In this document: positions 16,961 to 25,730 of the stretch, piece after piece
How positions within the stretch are numbered: the stretch's first letter is position 1
Layout: every line of letters begins with the position of its first letter
Assembly: GCF_013623775.1 (NCBI RefSeq)
Contig: NZ_JABFAM010000005.1
Coordinates: 186,001 to 250,000 of the forward strand
DNA length: 64,000 nt
From: Rufibacter sp. XAAS-G3-1
GTDB taxonomy: Bacteria > Bacteroidota > Bacteroidia > Cytophagales > Hymenobacteraceae
Direction of reading: 5' to 3'
Program-made: the position numbers and the translations under genes
The notes under the pieces: model-generated
Database searches by the model: none
What the model was told of the DNA's origin: nothing
Seen by the model: the letters and a program-made list of their open reading frames with translations, nothing else

Positions 16961-18034
16961 CTAGTTCCAGTAGATGGCCCCGCCGCAATTGTCGTGCCGG
17001 GCACCGGTGACGCTGCGGAGGCAGTTGGGTTCCTGCCGCCAACGCAGTACCCCCAGAAACGCAAAGATGAGGGCTTCTTTGAAGTTGACCAGTTCGGGCT
17101 CCGGCACTACTACGTCATAGGTGGGGCCTAGATAAGATCTGATCTGCTCTACCAGAAACGAATTGAACGCCCCGCCGCCGGTCAGCAGCAAGTTCCCTTT
17201 TCCTTGCGGGGTGTATTGGTGCACAGACTGTGCGATTTGCCAGGCAATGTGGTGGCAGGCGGTGTGCAGTTTGTCCTGCACGGAAGCCCTGGATTCCTGT
17301 AGGGTGCGCAAACTATGGGTATCGGCCCACTCCTTCCCGATGGATTTGGGAAAAGGAGCCGTGAAATACCTTGGTTCATTGAGCTGGTCGAACAGGGCTT
17401 GTTGGAACTGGCCGGAGCGGGCCATTTCCCCGCCTTTGTCATACGGCTGGCCCAGTTGCTCGGCCAGGGGGTTCAAGAGCATGTTGCAGCAGGAGATATC
17501 AAACGCCACCCGGTGGTCTTGGCCTTCCTGCGAGATGTTGGAGATGCCGCCCAGGTTCAGACAGAAATCATACTCAGAAAACAGAAGCCGGTCGCCAATG
17601 GGGACCAGGGGGGCGCCCTGTCCGCCCAAGGCGATGTCTAGCGTGCGAAAGTCACAGACCACGGGAAGGCTGGCGGCGGCGGCCAGGTACGCGCCACTGC
17701 CCACCTGAAACGTGATGTGCAGCTGGGGCTGGTGAAAAACCGTGTGGCCGTGTGAAGCCACAAAATCTACGGCTAACTGGTGGCGTTCAGTGAAGTTCTT
17801 CACCAACTCGCCCAGGTAATGGCCATAGGCCCGGTGGGTGGCAATTATTTCGGCGGCGCTCACCTCTGTGAGGCCCGCCAGACGCTGTTCCCAAATATTT
17901 GAATATGGAACTGTTTCAGTATTAAGTATTTTATATATCCAATTATCTTCTTTATACGTAAATCTGCAATAAGCCAAGTCAACTCCGTCTAACGAAGTGC
18001 CCGACATGATACCTATAACATGGTAAGTCGCCAT
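16961..18034 (-). CDS. anmK: Anhydro-N-acetylmuramic acid kinase
   Basis: 357 residues, the usual AnmK length. IGIMSGTSLDGVDLAY at residues 7-22 is the family's N-terminal ATP-binding signature; VASHGHTVFH, CDFRTLDIALGGQGAPLVP and FCLNLGGISNIS follow in the expected order. The enzyme hydrolyses and phosphorylates 1,6-anhydro-MurNAc to MurNAc-6-phosphate in cytosolic murein recycling. It is functionally linked to the NagZ-like and LD-carboxypeptidase genes at 48594-52839, though about 30 kb away. No MurQ etherase is seen in the window. Confidence 0.95.
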   Translation of the reverse strand: MATYHVIGIMSGTSLDGVDLAYCRFTYKEDNWIYKILNTETVPYSNIWEQRLAGLTEVSAAEIIATHRAYGHYLGELVKNFTERHQLAVDFVASHGHTVFHQPQLHITFQVGSGAYLAAAASLPVVCDFRTLDIALGGQGAPLVPIGDRLLFSEYDFCLNLGGISNISQEGQDHRVAFDISCCNMLLNPLAEQLGQPYDKGGEMARSGQFQQALFDQLNEPRYFTAPFPKSIGKEWADTHSLRTLQESRASVQDKLHTACHHIAWQIAQSVHQYTPQGKGNLLLTGGGAFNSFLVEQIRSYLGPTYDVVVPEPELVNFKEALIFAFLGVLRWRQEPNCLRSVTGARHDNCGGAIYWN

Positions 18035-18141
18035 GCGTTAAAGTAACGTAATGTTCCGGTCCTAAGCAAAACGGGTTTCCCGGCGGGTTTTAAAAGGCGC
18101 GGTGGACGCGTTTATTGTAGTACTGTTTTTTGTGTGTCCTT

Positions 18142-18450
18142 ATGAAAAGTTTATTATCCAGAGTGGAATCTAAGAAGATTGATAAGGCGGCGTCCATGCT
18201 GAAGGTATTGGCGCACCCCAAAAGGTTGGCCATCGTGGATCTTCTGGGTAAGGAAGACAAGATGACGGTGACGGAGATCTACCAGTACCTGGATCTGCCA
18301 CAGGCCATCGCCTCCCAGCATCTGATCACGCTCAAAGACAAGGGCGTGCTCTCGTCGTTCAAGGTGGGCACCAAAATCTATTATTCCTTATCTATCCCCA
18401 AGCTGATTGATGTGATAGACTGCCTGGAGGAGTGTTGCGGCGATCTGTAG
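18142..18450 (+). CDS. ArsR/SmtB-family winged-helix regulator
   Basis: 102 residues from ATG 18142; the in-frame TTG at 18130 seems less likely. Winged-helix pattern: LKVLAHPKRLAIVDLLG, a recognition helix in LPQAIASQHLITLKDKGV, and a wing in SSFKVGTKIYYSL. Dimeric repressors of this family respond to metals or redox. The metal site ELCVC of classical ArsR is absent; two adjacent cysteines occur near the C-terminus in LEECCGDL and could sense thiol or metal. It is monocistronic, so a target cannot be assigned from context. Confidence 0.85.
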   Translation: MKSLLSRVESKKIDKAASMLKVLAHPKRLAIVDLLGKEDKMTVTEIYQYLDLPQAIASQHLITLKDKGVLSSFKVGTKIYYSLSIPKLIDVIDCLEECCGDL

Positions 18451-18500
18451 CCTTCCTGTTTGCCTCGTAGTCTCCCCCGCGTCAAGTAAGTAGTCCCCGG

Positions 18501-18544
18501 AACCGTTTCCAGCCTGTTTTCAAGAAAGTAGGCCAGAAACGGTT
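18501..18544. repeat. Intergenic palindrome, copy 7
   Basis: AACCGTTTCCAGCCTGTTTT and AAAGTAGGCCAGAAACGGTT, midway between the convergent stops at 18450 and 18570. It probably ends transcription on both strands. Confidence 0.8.
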
Positions 18545-18569
18545 TTTATTTTTACCCAGGGGTAGGAAT

Positions 18570-19523
18570 TTACTCTTTGTACTTGAGTACCAACACCGCC
18601 GGCACCGGTCGCTGACCTTCTTTGTCTGAGGGTTTGATGGTGTCCTTTCCTTTCACGTACAGCGCACTGGAGCCGCCGCCATCTAAGTTCAAGGCTTCTT
18701 GGCAGCCTAAGTCCACCATCAGTTGGGCCAGCTGGTCTAGCGTGGCGCCTTCGGCGATGCCTTTGTTGCGGCCTTCCACCATCAGGATAATCAGTTTGTT
18801 GTCGGGTGTGTAGCCCATGACGGTACGGGGGTTGGGGCCTCTGAAACTGGCACCACCACGCATTTCCTCCTCGGCGGTGATGTGCACTTTGCCGTTTTGC
18901 ACCAGCACCGGGCCTCCGCCCACGGCGGTTTCCGGTTTCCAACGTCTTATGCCTTTAACCGTGCGTTTGGAGGGTTCCGGGGCGGGTTGGCCGTTGGCAG
19001 CTGTACCATAGGGCGCGGGCAGTTCCATGGTTTTCTTTTTCTTGCCCACGTTGTACGCCCAGGCCACATCGGCGGTGCGGTTCCGGAAGAACCCGATGGC
19101 CCCGGTGGTGGGGTGATACGTGAGCGTGTCAGGGCCTTTGGGGTTTTTGCGCTTTACAGAGGCTTGCGGGGCCAGCACGTTGCCGTTGTGGATGACCAGG
19201 TTGAGGTTGCTGTTATCGGCGAAGGAGAAGAACGTGGTGTTCACGACCGCTAGCACGTTGCCGGGTTCCTGGGTATAGTATTGCTGGGGCGTGTACCGCT
19301 GGCCGTTGCCTACTCTGGTGAGGACTTCCAGTTTGGGGTCTTTGAGGTCAGCTTCCAGGTAATAGGCTTTAAACGGTTTGCCGTCCAGCGAATCTGCCGT
19401 GGAGAACACTTTCACGGAGGCGGGCAGGCCTTGCTGGTGTTCTACGGACGGTGTCCATTTCACTTGGGCGAAACCGGTGCAGGAGAGAAGAACGGCGGTG
19501 AGGGAGAGAAGCAGCTTTTTCAT
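18570..19523 (-). CDS. Phosphodiester glycosidase family protein (NAGPA/DUF2233)
   Basis: 317 residues from ATG 19523, chosen because it gives a signal peptide (MKKLLLSLTAVLLSCTGFAQ); a longer in-frame extension upstream is unlikely. The C-terminal half has the family signatures AVGGGPVLVQNGK, PRTVMGYTPDNKLI and CQEALNLDGGGSSALY. Relatives of the uncovering enzyme NAGPA hydrolyse sugar-phosphodiester links, and bacterial members act on wall or capsule polymers. The N-terminal part with VVNTTFFSF fits as well. Secreted or periplasmic; the substrate is unknown. Confidence 0.88.
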   Translation of the reverse strand: MKKLLLSLTAVLLSCTGFAQVKWTPSVEHQQGLPASVKVFSTADSLDGKPFKAYYLEADLKDPKLEVLTRVGNGQRYTPQQYYTQEPGNVLAVVNTTFFSFADNSNLNLVIHNGNVLAPQASVKRKNPKGPDTLTYHPTTGAIGFFRNRTADVAWAYNVGKKKKTMELPAPYGTAANGQPAPEPSKRTVKGIRRWKPETAVGGGPVLVQNGKVHITAEEEMRGGASFRGPNPRTVMGYTPDNKLIILMVEGRNKGIAEGATLDQLAQLMVDLGCQEALNLDGGGSSALYVKGKDTIKPSDKEGQRPVPAVLVLKYKE

Positions 19524-19571
19524 GCCGCCAATATAAAGAGTTGGTTTGTGGTTTGGGTAAGGGTGCGGTAA

Positions 19572-19610
19572 CTGTTTTTGGCCTGTTTTCAAGGAATCAG
19601 GTCAAAAACG
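19572..19610. repeat. Intergenic palindrome, copy 8
   Basis: CTGTTTTTGGCCTGTTTTC and GGAATCAGGTCAAAAACG, joined directly to a family B repeat. Confidence 0.75.
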
Positions 19611-19746
19611 TAGGGGCAATCCCTGGTGGTTGCCCTGGCGTTTGCTGATTTCTGATATCGCAGGACAGGTCGCGACCTGTCCGTACATGCTCTGGGAGAT
19701 AAAATGGGGGAAGGAAAAGGGCAACCACCAGGGATTGCCCCTACAA
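19611..19746. repeat. Inverted repeat family B, copy 2
   Basis: Ends TAGGGGCAATCCCTGGTGGT and CACCAGGGATTGCCCCTACA face each other. The centre holds a perfect 20-bp palindrome, GGACAGGTCGCGACCTGTCC (19663-19682). Confidence 0.85.
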
Positions 19747-19751
19747 GACAC

Positions 19752-19792
19752 AAAAAAAGCGAGATGCTCCTTGAAAGAACATCTCGCTTTTA
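19752..19792 (-). terminator. Rho-independent terminator of hemA
   Basis: On the minus strand AAAGCGAGATG pairs with CATCTCGCTTT and is followed by a T run. It overlaps the start of a palindrome-family copy. Confidence 0.8.
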
Positions 19793-19823
19793 GGGCTGAT
19801 TTTATGAAAACAGGCGCTAAACG
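19785..19823. repeat. Intergenic palindrome, copy 9
   Basis: CGCTTTTAGGGCTGATTTT and AAAACAGGCGCTAAACG. It runs over the hemA stop codon. Confidence 0.65.
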
Positions 19824-21091
19824 GAGGCCTCAGAGGACTGTTTCTCTAAATCAAACAAATCAGTGAGGACGTCAATGAGGGTTTCGGCCTCGCCGCGTTT
19901 GCAGGCGGCTTTGAGTTGGAGTACCGGCAACTTGATGATTTTCTGCATCATGGATTTGGTGACATCGTCCATGTGCTTGGCTTCCTCCGGCGTAAGCTTT
20001 TTCATGAAGCGGGCCATCTCTTCCTGGCGGATGGTTTCCAGGGCGTTTTTGAGTTTCTGGATGGTAGGCGATACGTTCATCTCCTTGCTCCAGTCCTCAA
20101 ACCCAGCGATGGATTCCTTGATAATCTGCTTTACCTGCGGTACGGCATCCAGGCGGCGCTGTAGGGCTTCAGAGGCTTTGTTCTGGATGGTGTCAATGTT
20201 GTACACCAACACCCCCGGAATCTGCTCTATCTGTGGCTCTACGCTGCGCGGAACGCTTAAGTCAATGAAGAATTTGTAGGTTAACACGTTCAGGCGGCTC
20301 ACCATTTCTTTGGTGAAGAACGGTTCGTCACGGGCCACCGAGGAGATGATGACATCGGCCTCTTTCATGGCTTCTACCAGATTCTCAAACGGAACCATTT
20401 CCATGCCGCACTCCTCGGCCAGAATCTCGGCTTTGGCTTTGGTGCGGTTAGAGATTTTCACGTTCTGGAAATCTGAGTCATGCAAGTGGCGGCATACATC
20501 GGCCCCAATCTCGCCCAAGCCAACTACCAACACCTTCGGGTTAGGGATATCGGCCGTGAGGCTTTCTACCAATTCCAGGGCAGCGTACGAGGTAGAGGCG
20601 GCTCCGTCTCTGAAGGACGTTTCCTGTACCACGCGCTTGTTGGTGAAGAAGATGGTGTGCAGCAGGCGGTGCAGGAACGGGCCGGCGGCCTGGCTGTCCA
20701 CGCTCCACTGGTAGGCGTGTTTCACCTGGTTGGAAATCTGCATGTCGCCCACCACCTGCGCGTCAAGGCCCATGGCCACGTTGAACAGGTGCTGCACGGC
20801 ATCTGCGTGCTCATTCACGATGGTGAAGTAGTCCAGGTACTGGGAAATATTGGCAATGCCCTTGCTGATGCCCAACAGTTTCACGATGTCGTGGCTGTAG
20901 TCATCATCAGACGTATAATAGACCTCCGTGCGGTTGCACGTGGAAAGCACTAAAATGTCAGTTGCCTGAATGAATTCTTTGAGCGTTTGCAGGAACTGTC
21001 GGCACGACCCCTCATCCAAGGCGATAAGCTCTCTTATGTCTAAGGGAGCTTTTTTATGTGAAAGACTGACGGCTCTGAAGTTGTGAAGCAT
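19817..21091 (-). CDS. hemA: Glutamyl-tRNA reductase
   Basis: 424 residues. The catalytic Cys52 sits in LSTCNRTEVYY. The NADPH domain follows with VVGLGEIGADVCRHL, and the C-terminal dimerisation helices contain LKNALETIRQEEMARFMKKL. The enzyme reduces glutamyl-tRNA to glutamate-1-semialdehyde, the first committed step of C5 tetrapyrrole synthesis. Other hem genes are not in the window. It is divergent from the histidine kinase, 183 nt between starts, and has its own terminator. Confidence 0.95.
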   Translation of the reverse strand: MLHNFRAVSLSHKKAPLDIRELIALDEGSCRQFLQTLKEFIQATDILVLSTCNRTEVYYTSDDDYSHDIVKLLGISKGIANISQYLDYFTIVNEHADAVQHLFNVAMGLDAQVVGDMQISNQVKHAYQWSVDSQAAGPFLHRLLHTIFFTNKRVVQETSFRDGAASTSYAALELVESLTADIPNPKVLVVGLGEIGADVCRHLHDSDFQNVKISNRTKAKAEILAEECGMEMVPFENLVEAMKEADVIISSVARDEPFFTKEMVSRLNVLTYKFFIDLSVPRSVEPQIEQIPGVLVYNIDTIQNKASEALQRRLDAVPQVKQIIKESIAGFEDWSKEMNVSPTIQKLKNALETIRQEEMARFMKKLTPEEAKHMDDVTKSMMQKIIKLPVLQLKAACKRGEAETLIDVLTDLFDLEKQSSEASV

Positions 21092-21113
21092 ACGGCAGTT
21101 TAGAAATAGGATG

Positions 21114-21121
21114 CAAAATTA
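21114..21121 (-). promoter_or_regulatory. -7 promoter box TAATTTTG for hemA
   Basis: TAnnTTTG match on the minus strand, 22 nt before the hemA start. It implies a short leader. No convincing -33 box. Confidence 0.45.
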
Positions 21122-21210
21122 CGGTGCTTACTTTTAAGAATGAATAATATTCGTATCTTTCTTCTATTTATACACATTACAAATTACGGTACGTAGACGC
21201 TTCTTTCTGC

Positions 21211-21218
21211 TATCTTCG
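21211..21218 (+). promoter_or_regulatory. Possible -7 box TATCTTCG for the histidine kinase
   Basis: One mismatch to TAnnTTTG, 56 nt before ATG 21275. Confidence 0.35.
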
Positions 21219-21274
21219 TTTAGGGAGAACACCATCCTTAGACGGACGTATCTGTTCTAGCGTTGCCTTTGTAC

Positions 21275-22462
21275 ATGATTCCAACCTCCATTTATTCCAA
21301 GAAATCAAGGTTAAAGCTGCTCATCATCGCGATTGCGCTGTTCATTGGCGCGGCCACGGTCATTTACACCAACCTGCTGGTAGCCAAGCTGTCTGAGCGT
21401 GAGCAACAGTTGATTGACTTGTACGCCAAGGGGTTGCGCTACATGATTAACGCCGAGATTGACTCTGACAACCTGGTTTTCATTCAGGAGGAAATCATTG
21501 ACGCGAACCGCTCGGTGCCCGTGATTCAGACCGACGAGAAAGAGAATGTCATCGCCTATAAGAACCTTGATATCCCCGAAAAGATTTCAGAGAGCCGCAA
21601 AAAAAGGCTTTTGCAGCGCGAAATAGCCAAGATGAAGGCGCAGCACAAGCCCATTGAGGTCTCTTACCAGCAGGAGTTCAAGAACTACATTTTCTACAAA
21701 GATTCTGAGTTGCTCACCCAACTGCGCTACTACCCCTACGTGCAGCTCACGGTCATCGCCTGCCTTTCGGTGATTGCCTACTACGCCTTCAGTTACTCGC
21801 GCAAAGCCGAACAGAACCGCGTGTGGGTGGGTCTGGCCAAAGAAACTGCCCACCAGTTGGGCACACCGCTTTCTTCTTTGATGGCCTGGTACGAGTACCT
21901 GAAAAGCAGTCCCCGGTTTGAGAACGAGCCTATCATTGACGAACTGGGCAAAGACGTGCGCCGGCTGGAGATTATCACGGAGCGTTTCTCCAACATCGGC
22001 TCGGTGCCGGTGCTCAAGGACGAGCCGCTGCAACGCGTGGTAGAAAACGCCATCGGGTACCTGCGCAACCGGGTTTCCAACAAAGTCGCCTTCGCCATAG
22101 AGTCTGAGTTTCCGCCCGAGACCACGGCCAAGGTGAACATACCGCTATTTGAGTGGGTGATTGAGAACATCTGCAAAAACGCGGTAGATGCCATGGAAGG
22201 CAAAGGCAGCATCACCTTGCGCCTGGTGAAATCCAACATCAAAGACGCCATCGCACTGGACATCCAAGACACTGGCAAAGGCATCCCCAAGACCAAGCAG
22301 GAAGAAGTATTTGTGCCCGGCTACACCACCAAGAAACGCGGCTGGGGCTTAGGCTTGGCGCTGGCCAAACGCATTATTGAGAATTACCACCAGGGGCGGC
22401 TGTACGTAAAGTCCTCTGAGGTAGGGAAGGGCACCACGTTCAGGGTGGTGTTGAATAGGTAA
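21275..22462 (+). CDS. Membrane sensor histidine kinase (orphan)
   Basis: 395 residues from ATG 21275; the ORF also has a TTG 12 nt upstream. Two membrane segments (about residues 10-32 and 146-166) bracket a periplasmic domain of about 115 residues with no recognised fold. The HisKA part has His193 in AKETAHQLGTPLSSL, and the ATPase part shows N-box ENICKNAVDAM, G1 DTGKGI and G2 GWGLGLALAK. No response regulator is adjacent, so its partner is elsewhere. The QLGTPLSS H-box is a variant common in Bacteroidota kinases. Confidence 0.9.
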   Translation: MIPTSIYSKKSRLKLLIIAIALFIGAATVIYTNLLVAKLSEREQQLIDLYAKGLRYMINAEIDSDNLVFIQEEIIDANRSVPVIQTDEKENVIAYKNLDIPEKISESRKKRLLQREIAKMKAQHKPIEVSYQQEFKNYIFYKDSELLTQLRYYPYVQLTVIACLSVIAYYAFSYSRKAEQNRVWVGLAKETAHQLGTPLSSLMAWYEYLKSSPRFENEPIIDELGKDVRRLEIITERFSNIGSVPVLKDEPLQRVVENAIGYLRNRVSNKVAFAIESEFPPETTAKVNIPLFEWVIENICKNAVDAMEGKGSITLRLVKSNIKDAIALDIQDTGKGIPKTKQEEVFVPGYTTKKRGWGLGLALAKRIIENYHQGRLYVKSSEVGKGTTFRVVLNR

Positions 22463-22463
22463 G

Positions 22464-22502
22464 GCGTTTTGAGGCCGTTTACAGGGAAACAGGCTTGAAA
22501 CG
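22464..22502. repeat. Intergenic palindrome, copy 10
   Basis: GCGTTTTGAGGCCGTTTAC and GGAAACAGGCTTGAAACG, filling the 43-nt gap between convergent genes. Confidence 0.8.
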
Positions 22503-22505
22503 GGT

Positions 22506-23291
22506 TTAGGAGAATAAGCTTTTTATTCTTTGGATCAAGCCTGTCTTCTTGGAGGCCGGTGGTGCGCTTTTGAATTCACGTTTGGGAGAATCAAATCCTG
22601 TTACCATCACTTCGCCAATGGATATTGTGTTACTTGTGTTAGAAAATAGCCTGACAATTATGTTGCCGTGTTTAGGGAGGTCTTTTAGATGTATTTCCTG
22701 GTATAAATAACCAATATGAGAAAATATAAGGTTTAACTCGTTTTCTGGGAAGGTATCAGGAATAGGTAAGGTGAATTTGCCATCCTTGTCAGTGGAAGCG
22801 GCAATAGCTGTGCCTTTAAGAAAGACCGTCACCCCAGGTATGTGTCCTTTTGTGGAAACGTCCAGAACCACACCCTTTACTATTCTGCTACTGTCAATGG
22901 TTAACGGCAAGGCTATTTTTGCGAATGTTTTGTTCTTCATGGCTTGAGAACCTTGCTCCAACGCAGGGAAAGAGGTGGATTCCTTGGCCTCGGCGGTCTT
23001 TACGCTCAACCAGGCGGCCATACCCAATGCAAAAGCTTGCCAAGTCCAACGCTGCCGGGCTGTTGGTACTCCCCGCATTTCTTTTTCCTGTTGGTCGCTC
23101 CGCAGCCGGGCGCACACGCGGCTATCCGCCTTCTCTAGCCAATTTACCACTTCCGCATCAGACATCGCCGTGAAATCCACTACCGTTTTGGAGCAGTTTT
23201 GGCAGAAACGGCCCTGAAACGCAGGCGTCATCGCATTCCAATCCTCATGGCAGGGCTGGGGCACAGAAACGGTGAGGCGGCGGGTGGGCAT
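22506..23291 (-). CDS. CarboxypepD_reg-like protein with N-terminal C-x2-C motif
   Basis: 261 residues. Residues 14-44 contain CHEDWNAM and [15 protein letters not shown] (Cys30, Cys33), a conserved opening seen in many Bacteroidota proteins and possibly a small metal site; I know no assigned function. A hydrophobic stretch follows at about residues 84-100. The C-terminal part (about residues 138-230) is a carboxypeptidase regulatory-like beta-sandwich: [23 protein letters not shown] in split form, then [12 protein letters not shown]. The gene probably encodes a membrane-anchored envelope protein with a periplasmic sandwich domain. The segment coding for the C-x2-C motif coincides with a palindrome match. 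Confidence 0.7.
   Translation of the reverse strand: MPTRRLTVSVPQPCHEDWNAMTPAFQGRFCQNCSKTVVDFTAMSDAEVVNWLEKADSRVCARLRSDQQEKEMRGVPTARQRWTWQAFALGMAAWLSVKTAEAKESTSFPALEQGSQAMKNKTFAKIALPLTIDSSRIVKGVVLDVSTKGHIPGVTVFLKGTAIAASTDKDGKFTLPIPDTFPENELNLIFSHIGYLYQEIHLKDLPKHGNIIVRLFSNTSNTISIGEVMVTGFDSPKREFKSAPPASKKTGLIQRIKSLFS
23184..23221. repeat. Palindrome-family match inside a coding region
   Basis: Plus-strand arms CGTTTTGGAGCAGTTTT and GAAACGGCCCTGAAACG. On the minus strand it encodes [12 protein letters not shown]. Most of 16 arm positions pair or wobble. Confidence 0.5.
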
Positions 23292-23384
23292 ACGGGAGGG
23301 GTTTGTCTAAATATACGGGCCTGGCGGCACATTCAGAATATTTTCCTTAACTTTTCCCCTGAATTTCTACACCCAACTATACAA

Positions 23385-25133
23385 GTGAGTCTAAAAAGTC
23401 TTTTCCGCCGCAAGAGTCTGAACGCTGTTTTGCATACCCCGCCCGCCGATGTGGCCGCCCACGTTGGAACGGTAGACGAGGGGCTGGAACGTAATTTAAC
23501 AGTCCGGGATTTGACCTCCCTGGGTATTGCCGCCATCATTGGGGCCGGTATTTTCAGCACCATCGGCAACGCAAGTTACGAGGGTGGGCCGGCGGTATCC
23601 ATGCTGTTCGTGTTCACGGCCATCGCGTGCGCGTTCTCGGCGTTGTGCTACGCCCAGTTTGCGGCCACCATTCCGGTGAGCGGCTCGGCGTACACGTACG
23701 CGTACACCTCGTTTGGCGAGTTGGCGGCCTGGATTATCGGTTGGGCGCTGATTATGGAATACACGGTGGGCAACATTGTGGTGGCCATCTCGTGGAGTGA
23801 CTATTTCACCGGCCTCATGAGCGGCATTGGCTGGGATATTCCGGCGTGGCTCACCATGGGCACGCAGAGTGCGCACAAAGGCTACGAAGAGGTAATGGCG
23901 CTCTTGCAATCCGGACAACCCTTGTCGGCGGCAGATCCGGTGCAGTTGGAAGCTTATAACACGTGGTTGGCCGCCCCTGACTTTCTGGGCGGGAAACTGG
24001 TGGTAGATTTGCCTGCTTTCATGATTAATGCCGTGATTACCGCTTTGGTGTACATTGGCATAAAAGAGTCTAAAAACGCCTCCAACCTGTTGGTGGTGCT
24101 CAAAATGATAGTGGTGTTGGTGGTGATTGCGGTGGGTGCTTTCTACGTGAACCCGGCTAACTGGAGTCCGTTTGCGCCCAACGGCATTGGTGGCGTGTTG
24201 AAAGGCGTATCAGCGGTATTTTTCGCCTACATCGGGTTTGACGCCATCAGTACCACTGCCGAGGAATGCAAGAATCCGCAGCGCGATTTGCCCCGCGCCA
24301 TGATTTACGCGCTCATTATCTGTACGGTCTTGTACGTGATTATCACCCTGGTGCTTACGGGTATGGTGCCGTACAAAGAACTAGCCGTGGGCGACCCGTT
24401 GGCGTACGTTTTCACGAAAGTAGGCGTAGACTGGTTGGCCGGCGTAGTGGCGGTGAGCGCGATTTTCGCGATGGCCTCGGTGTTGCTGGTGTTCCAGATT
24501 GGGCAGCCGCGTATCTGGATGACCATGTCCCGCGACGGTCTGTTGCCGCCCGTCTTCTCTAAAGTGCACCCGCGCTTCAGAACACCGTCTTTCTCCACCT
24601 TGGTGACCGGGTTCTTCGTGGGCGTGCCCGCCTTACTCCTGAACATGGATTTAGTGATTGACCTCACCAGCATCGGGACGCTGTTTGCCTTCGCGCTGGT
24701 GTGCGGCGGTATTCTGATGATTGACCCGCAGGGCACCTCAGATGCCCGCTTCAAGGTGCCGTACCTGAACGGCAAGTTTCTGGTGCCGCTCATTTTGGTG
24801 GTGGCCGGTGTGTTGGTGATGCTCTACAACCGGGTAGCCATAGATGCCTTCTGGGGTGCCGTGGCCTGGAACGGCGGGTATGAAGGGTTCCGACACGAGA
24901 TTCCTATGCTGTTTTTCCTGATTTCCTGTGTGCTCCTGGCCTGGGTTTCCTTCCGGAAAAACCTGTCTTTGTTGCCAGTGCTGGGCCTTTTGACCAACCT
25001 GTACCTCATGACGCAGTTGGGCGTGAATAACTGGATGCTGTTCACCGTCTGGTTGCTGATTGGTCTGGCTATCTACTTCGGGTACAGCTTCAAGCACAGT
25101 AAATTGGCCACCCGCACGCAAGCCGGGCAGTAA
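23385..25133 (+). CDS. APC-superfamily amino-acid permease
   Basis: 582 residues from GTG 23385. The open frame extends to 23199, but that overlaps the opposite gene's N-terminus and encodes no sensible extension; the protein from GTG begins [12 protein letters not shown] as in family members. About 12-13 membrane segments. TM1 has the unwound [16 protein letters not shown] motif that binds the substrate backbone, and [15 protein letters not shown] marks TM6 and the following loop. It is a cationic-amino-acid-type (CAT/YfnA) permease by pattern. The substrate is not certain. Confidence 0.9.
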   Translation: MSLKSLFRRKSLNAVLHTPPADVAAHVGTVDEGLERNLTVRDLTSLGIAAIIGAGIFSTIGNASYEGGPAVSMLFVFTAIACAFSALCYAQFAATIPVSGSAYTYAYTSFGELAAWIIGWALIMEYTVGNIVVAISWSDYFTGLMSGIGWDIPAWLTMGTQSAHKGYEEVMALLQSGQPLSAADPVQLEAYNTWLAAPDFLGGKLVVDLPAFMINAVITALVYIGIKESKNASNLLVVLKMIVVLVVIAVGAFYVNPANWSPFAPNGIGGVLKGVSAVFFAYIGFDAISTTAEECKNPQRDLPRAMIYALIICTVLYVIITLVLTGMVPYKELAVGDPLAYVFTKVGVDWLAGVVAVSAIFAMASVLLVFQIGQPRIWMTMSRDGLLPPVFSKVHPRFRTPSFSTLVTGFFVGVPALLLNMDLVIDLTSIGTLFAFALVCGGILMIDPQGTSDARFKVPYLNGKFLVPLILVVAGVLVMLYNRVAIDAFWGAVAWNGGYEGFRHEIPMLFFLISCVLLAWVSFRKNLSLLPVLGLLTNLYLMTQLGVNNWMLFTVWLLIGLAIYFGYSFKHSKLATRTQAGQ

Positions 25134-25287
25134 TCCTGTCATCGGCTTTGCCGAAGCCAGTACGAAAAGGGGCTAAAAACGTTTGTAAATATTTCTTTCT
25201 TCCTGATCGGGTGGTATCTTGCGGATACTTCGGGCGAGGCGGCGAAAGCAGGCTAAGTGGTGGAGGTGTGTAAGAAAAGTTGAGGCC

Positions 25288-25710
25288 GTGGTTGAGAGAG
25301 ATGTTTTAGAAAGTAACCTGCACCTGACGTACCGCAGAGACCTGGACATCCTGTTTCTGCGTTGGTATAGATATCCCACCTCGGCGCAACTGCGCGAAGG
25401 CTACCTGTCGGCGTTGGAGATGGCCCGGGAGGTGAAGGCCACCTACTGGATGTTCGACCTGCGCAGCCGCGGCAAGATTTCCGAAGAAGATGAATCCTGG
25501 ATGCTCCAGACGTTCTTCCCTCAGATTGAAGAGGAGTTTGAGTACCAGGGCTATTTTGCCAACCTGGTCACGCCCACCCACTTTGCCCACATCCGGGATA
25601 CTATCGGGCTGGATTATCTGGAAAACTACGGCAAGCTGACCCAATTAGGCGTTTTCCAGTCTGAGCAGGAAGCCGTGGCCTGGCTCCTGAAAAGCCGCGC
25701 CGACCGCTGA
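25288..25710 (+). CDS. STAS/SpoIIAA-like cytosolic protein, unknown function
   Basis: About 140 residues from GTG 25288. Other in-frame starts exist (GTG 25267, 25219); a TATCTTGC box at 25211-25218 favours a downstream start. The alternating pattern LHLTYRRDLDILFLRWYRYPTS, written as strand-strand, then LEMAREVKATYWMFDLRSRG and a C-terminal VFQSEQEAVAWLL resembles proteins annotated as STAS/SpoIIAA-like in this phylum. It lacks an obvious catalytic motif. It is convergent with the DMT permease. Confidence 0.6.
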   Translation: MVERDVLESNLHLTYRRDLDILFLRWYRYPTSAQLREGYLSALEMAREVKATYWMFDLRSRGKISEEDESWMLQTFFPQIEEEFEYQGYFANLVTPTHFAHIRDTIGLDYLENYGKLTQLGVFQSEQEAVAWLLKSRADR

Positions 25711-25730
25711 ACTTCTCCGCTGTTTCAAGG

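Noticed and set aside
21092-21274. Riboswitch or leader RNA upstream of hemA
   Set aside because: The predicted promoter leaves a leader of only about 15-20 nt and no stem-loop is evident.
23199-23384. N-terminal extension of the amino-acid permease
   Set aside because: It overlaps the start of the opposite gene and encodes Arg/His-rich sequence absent from the family.
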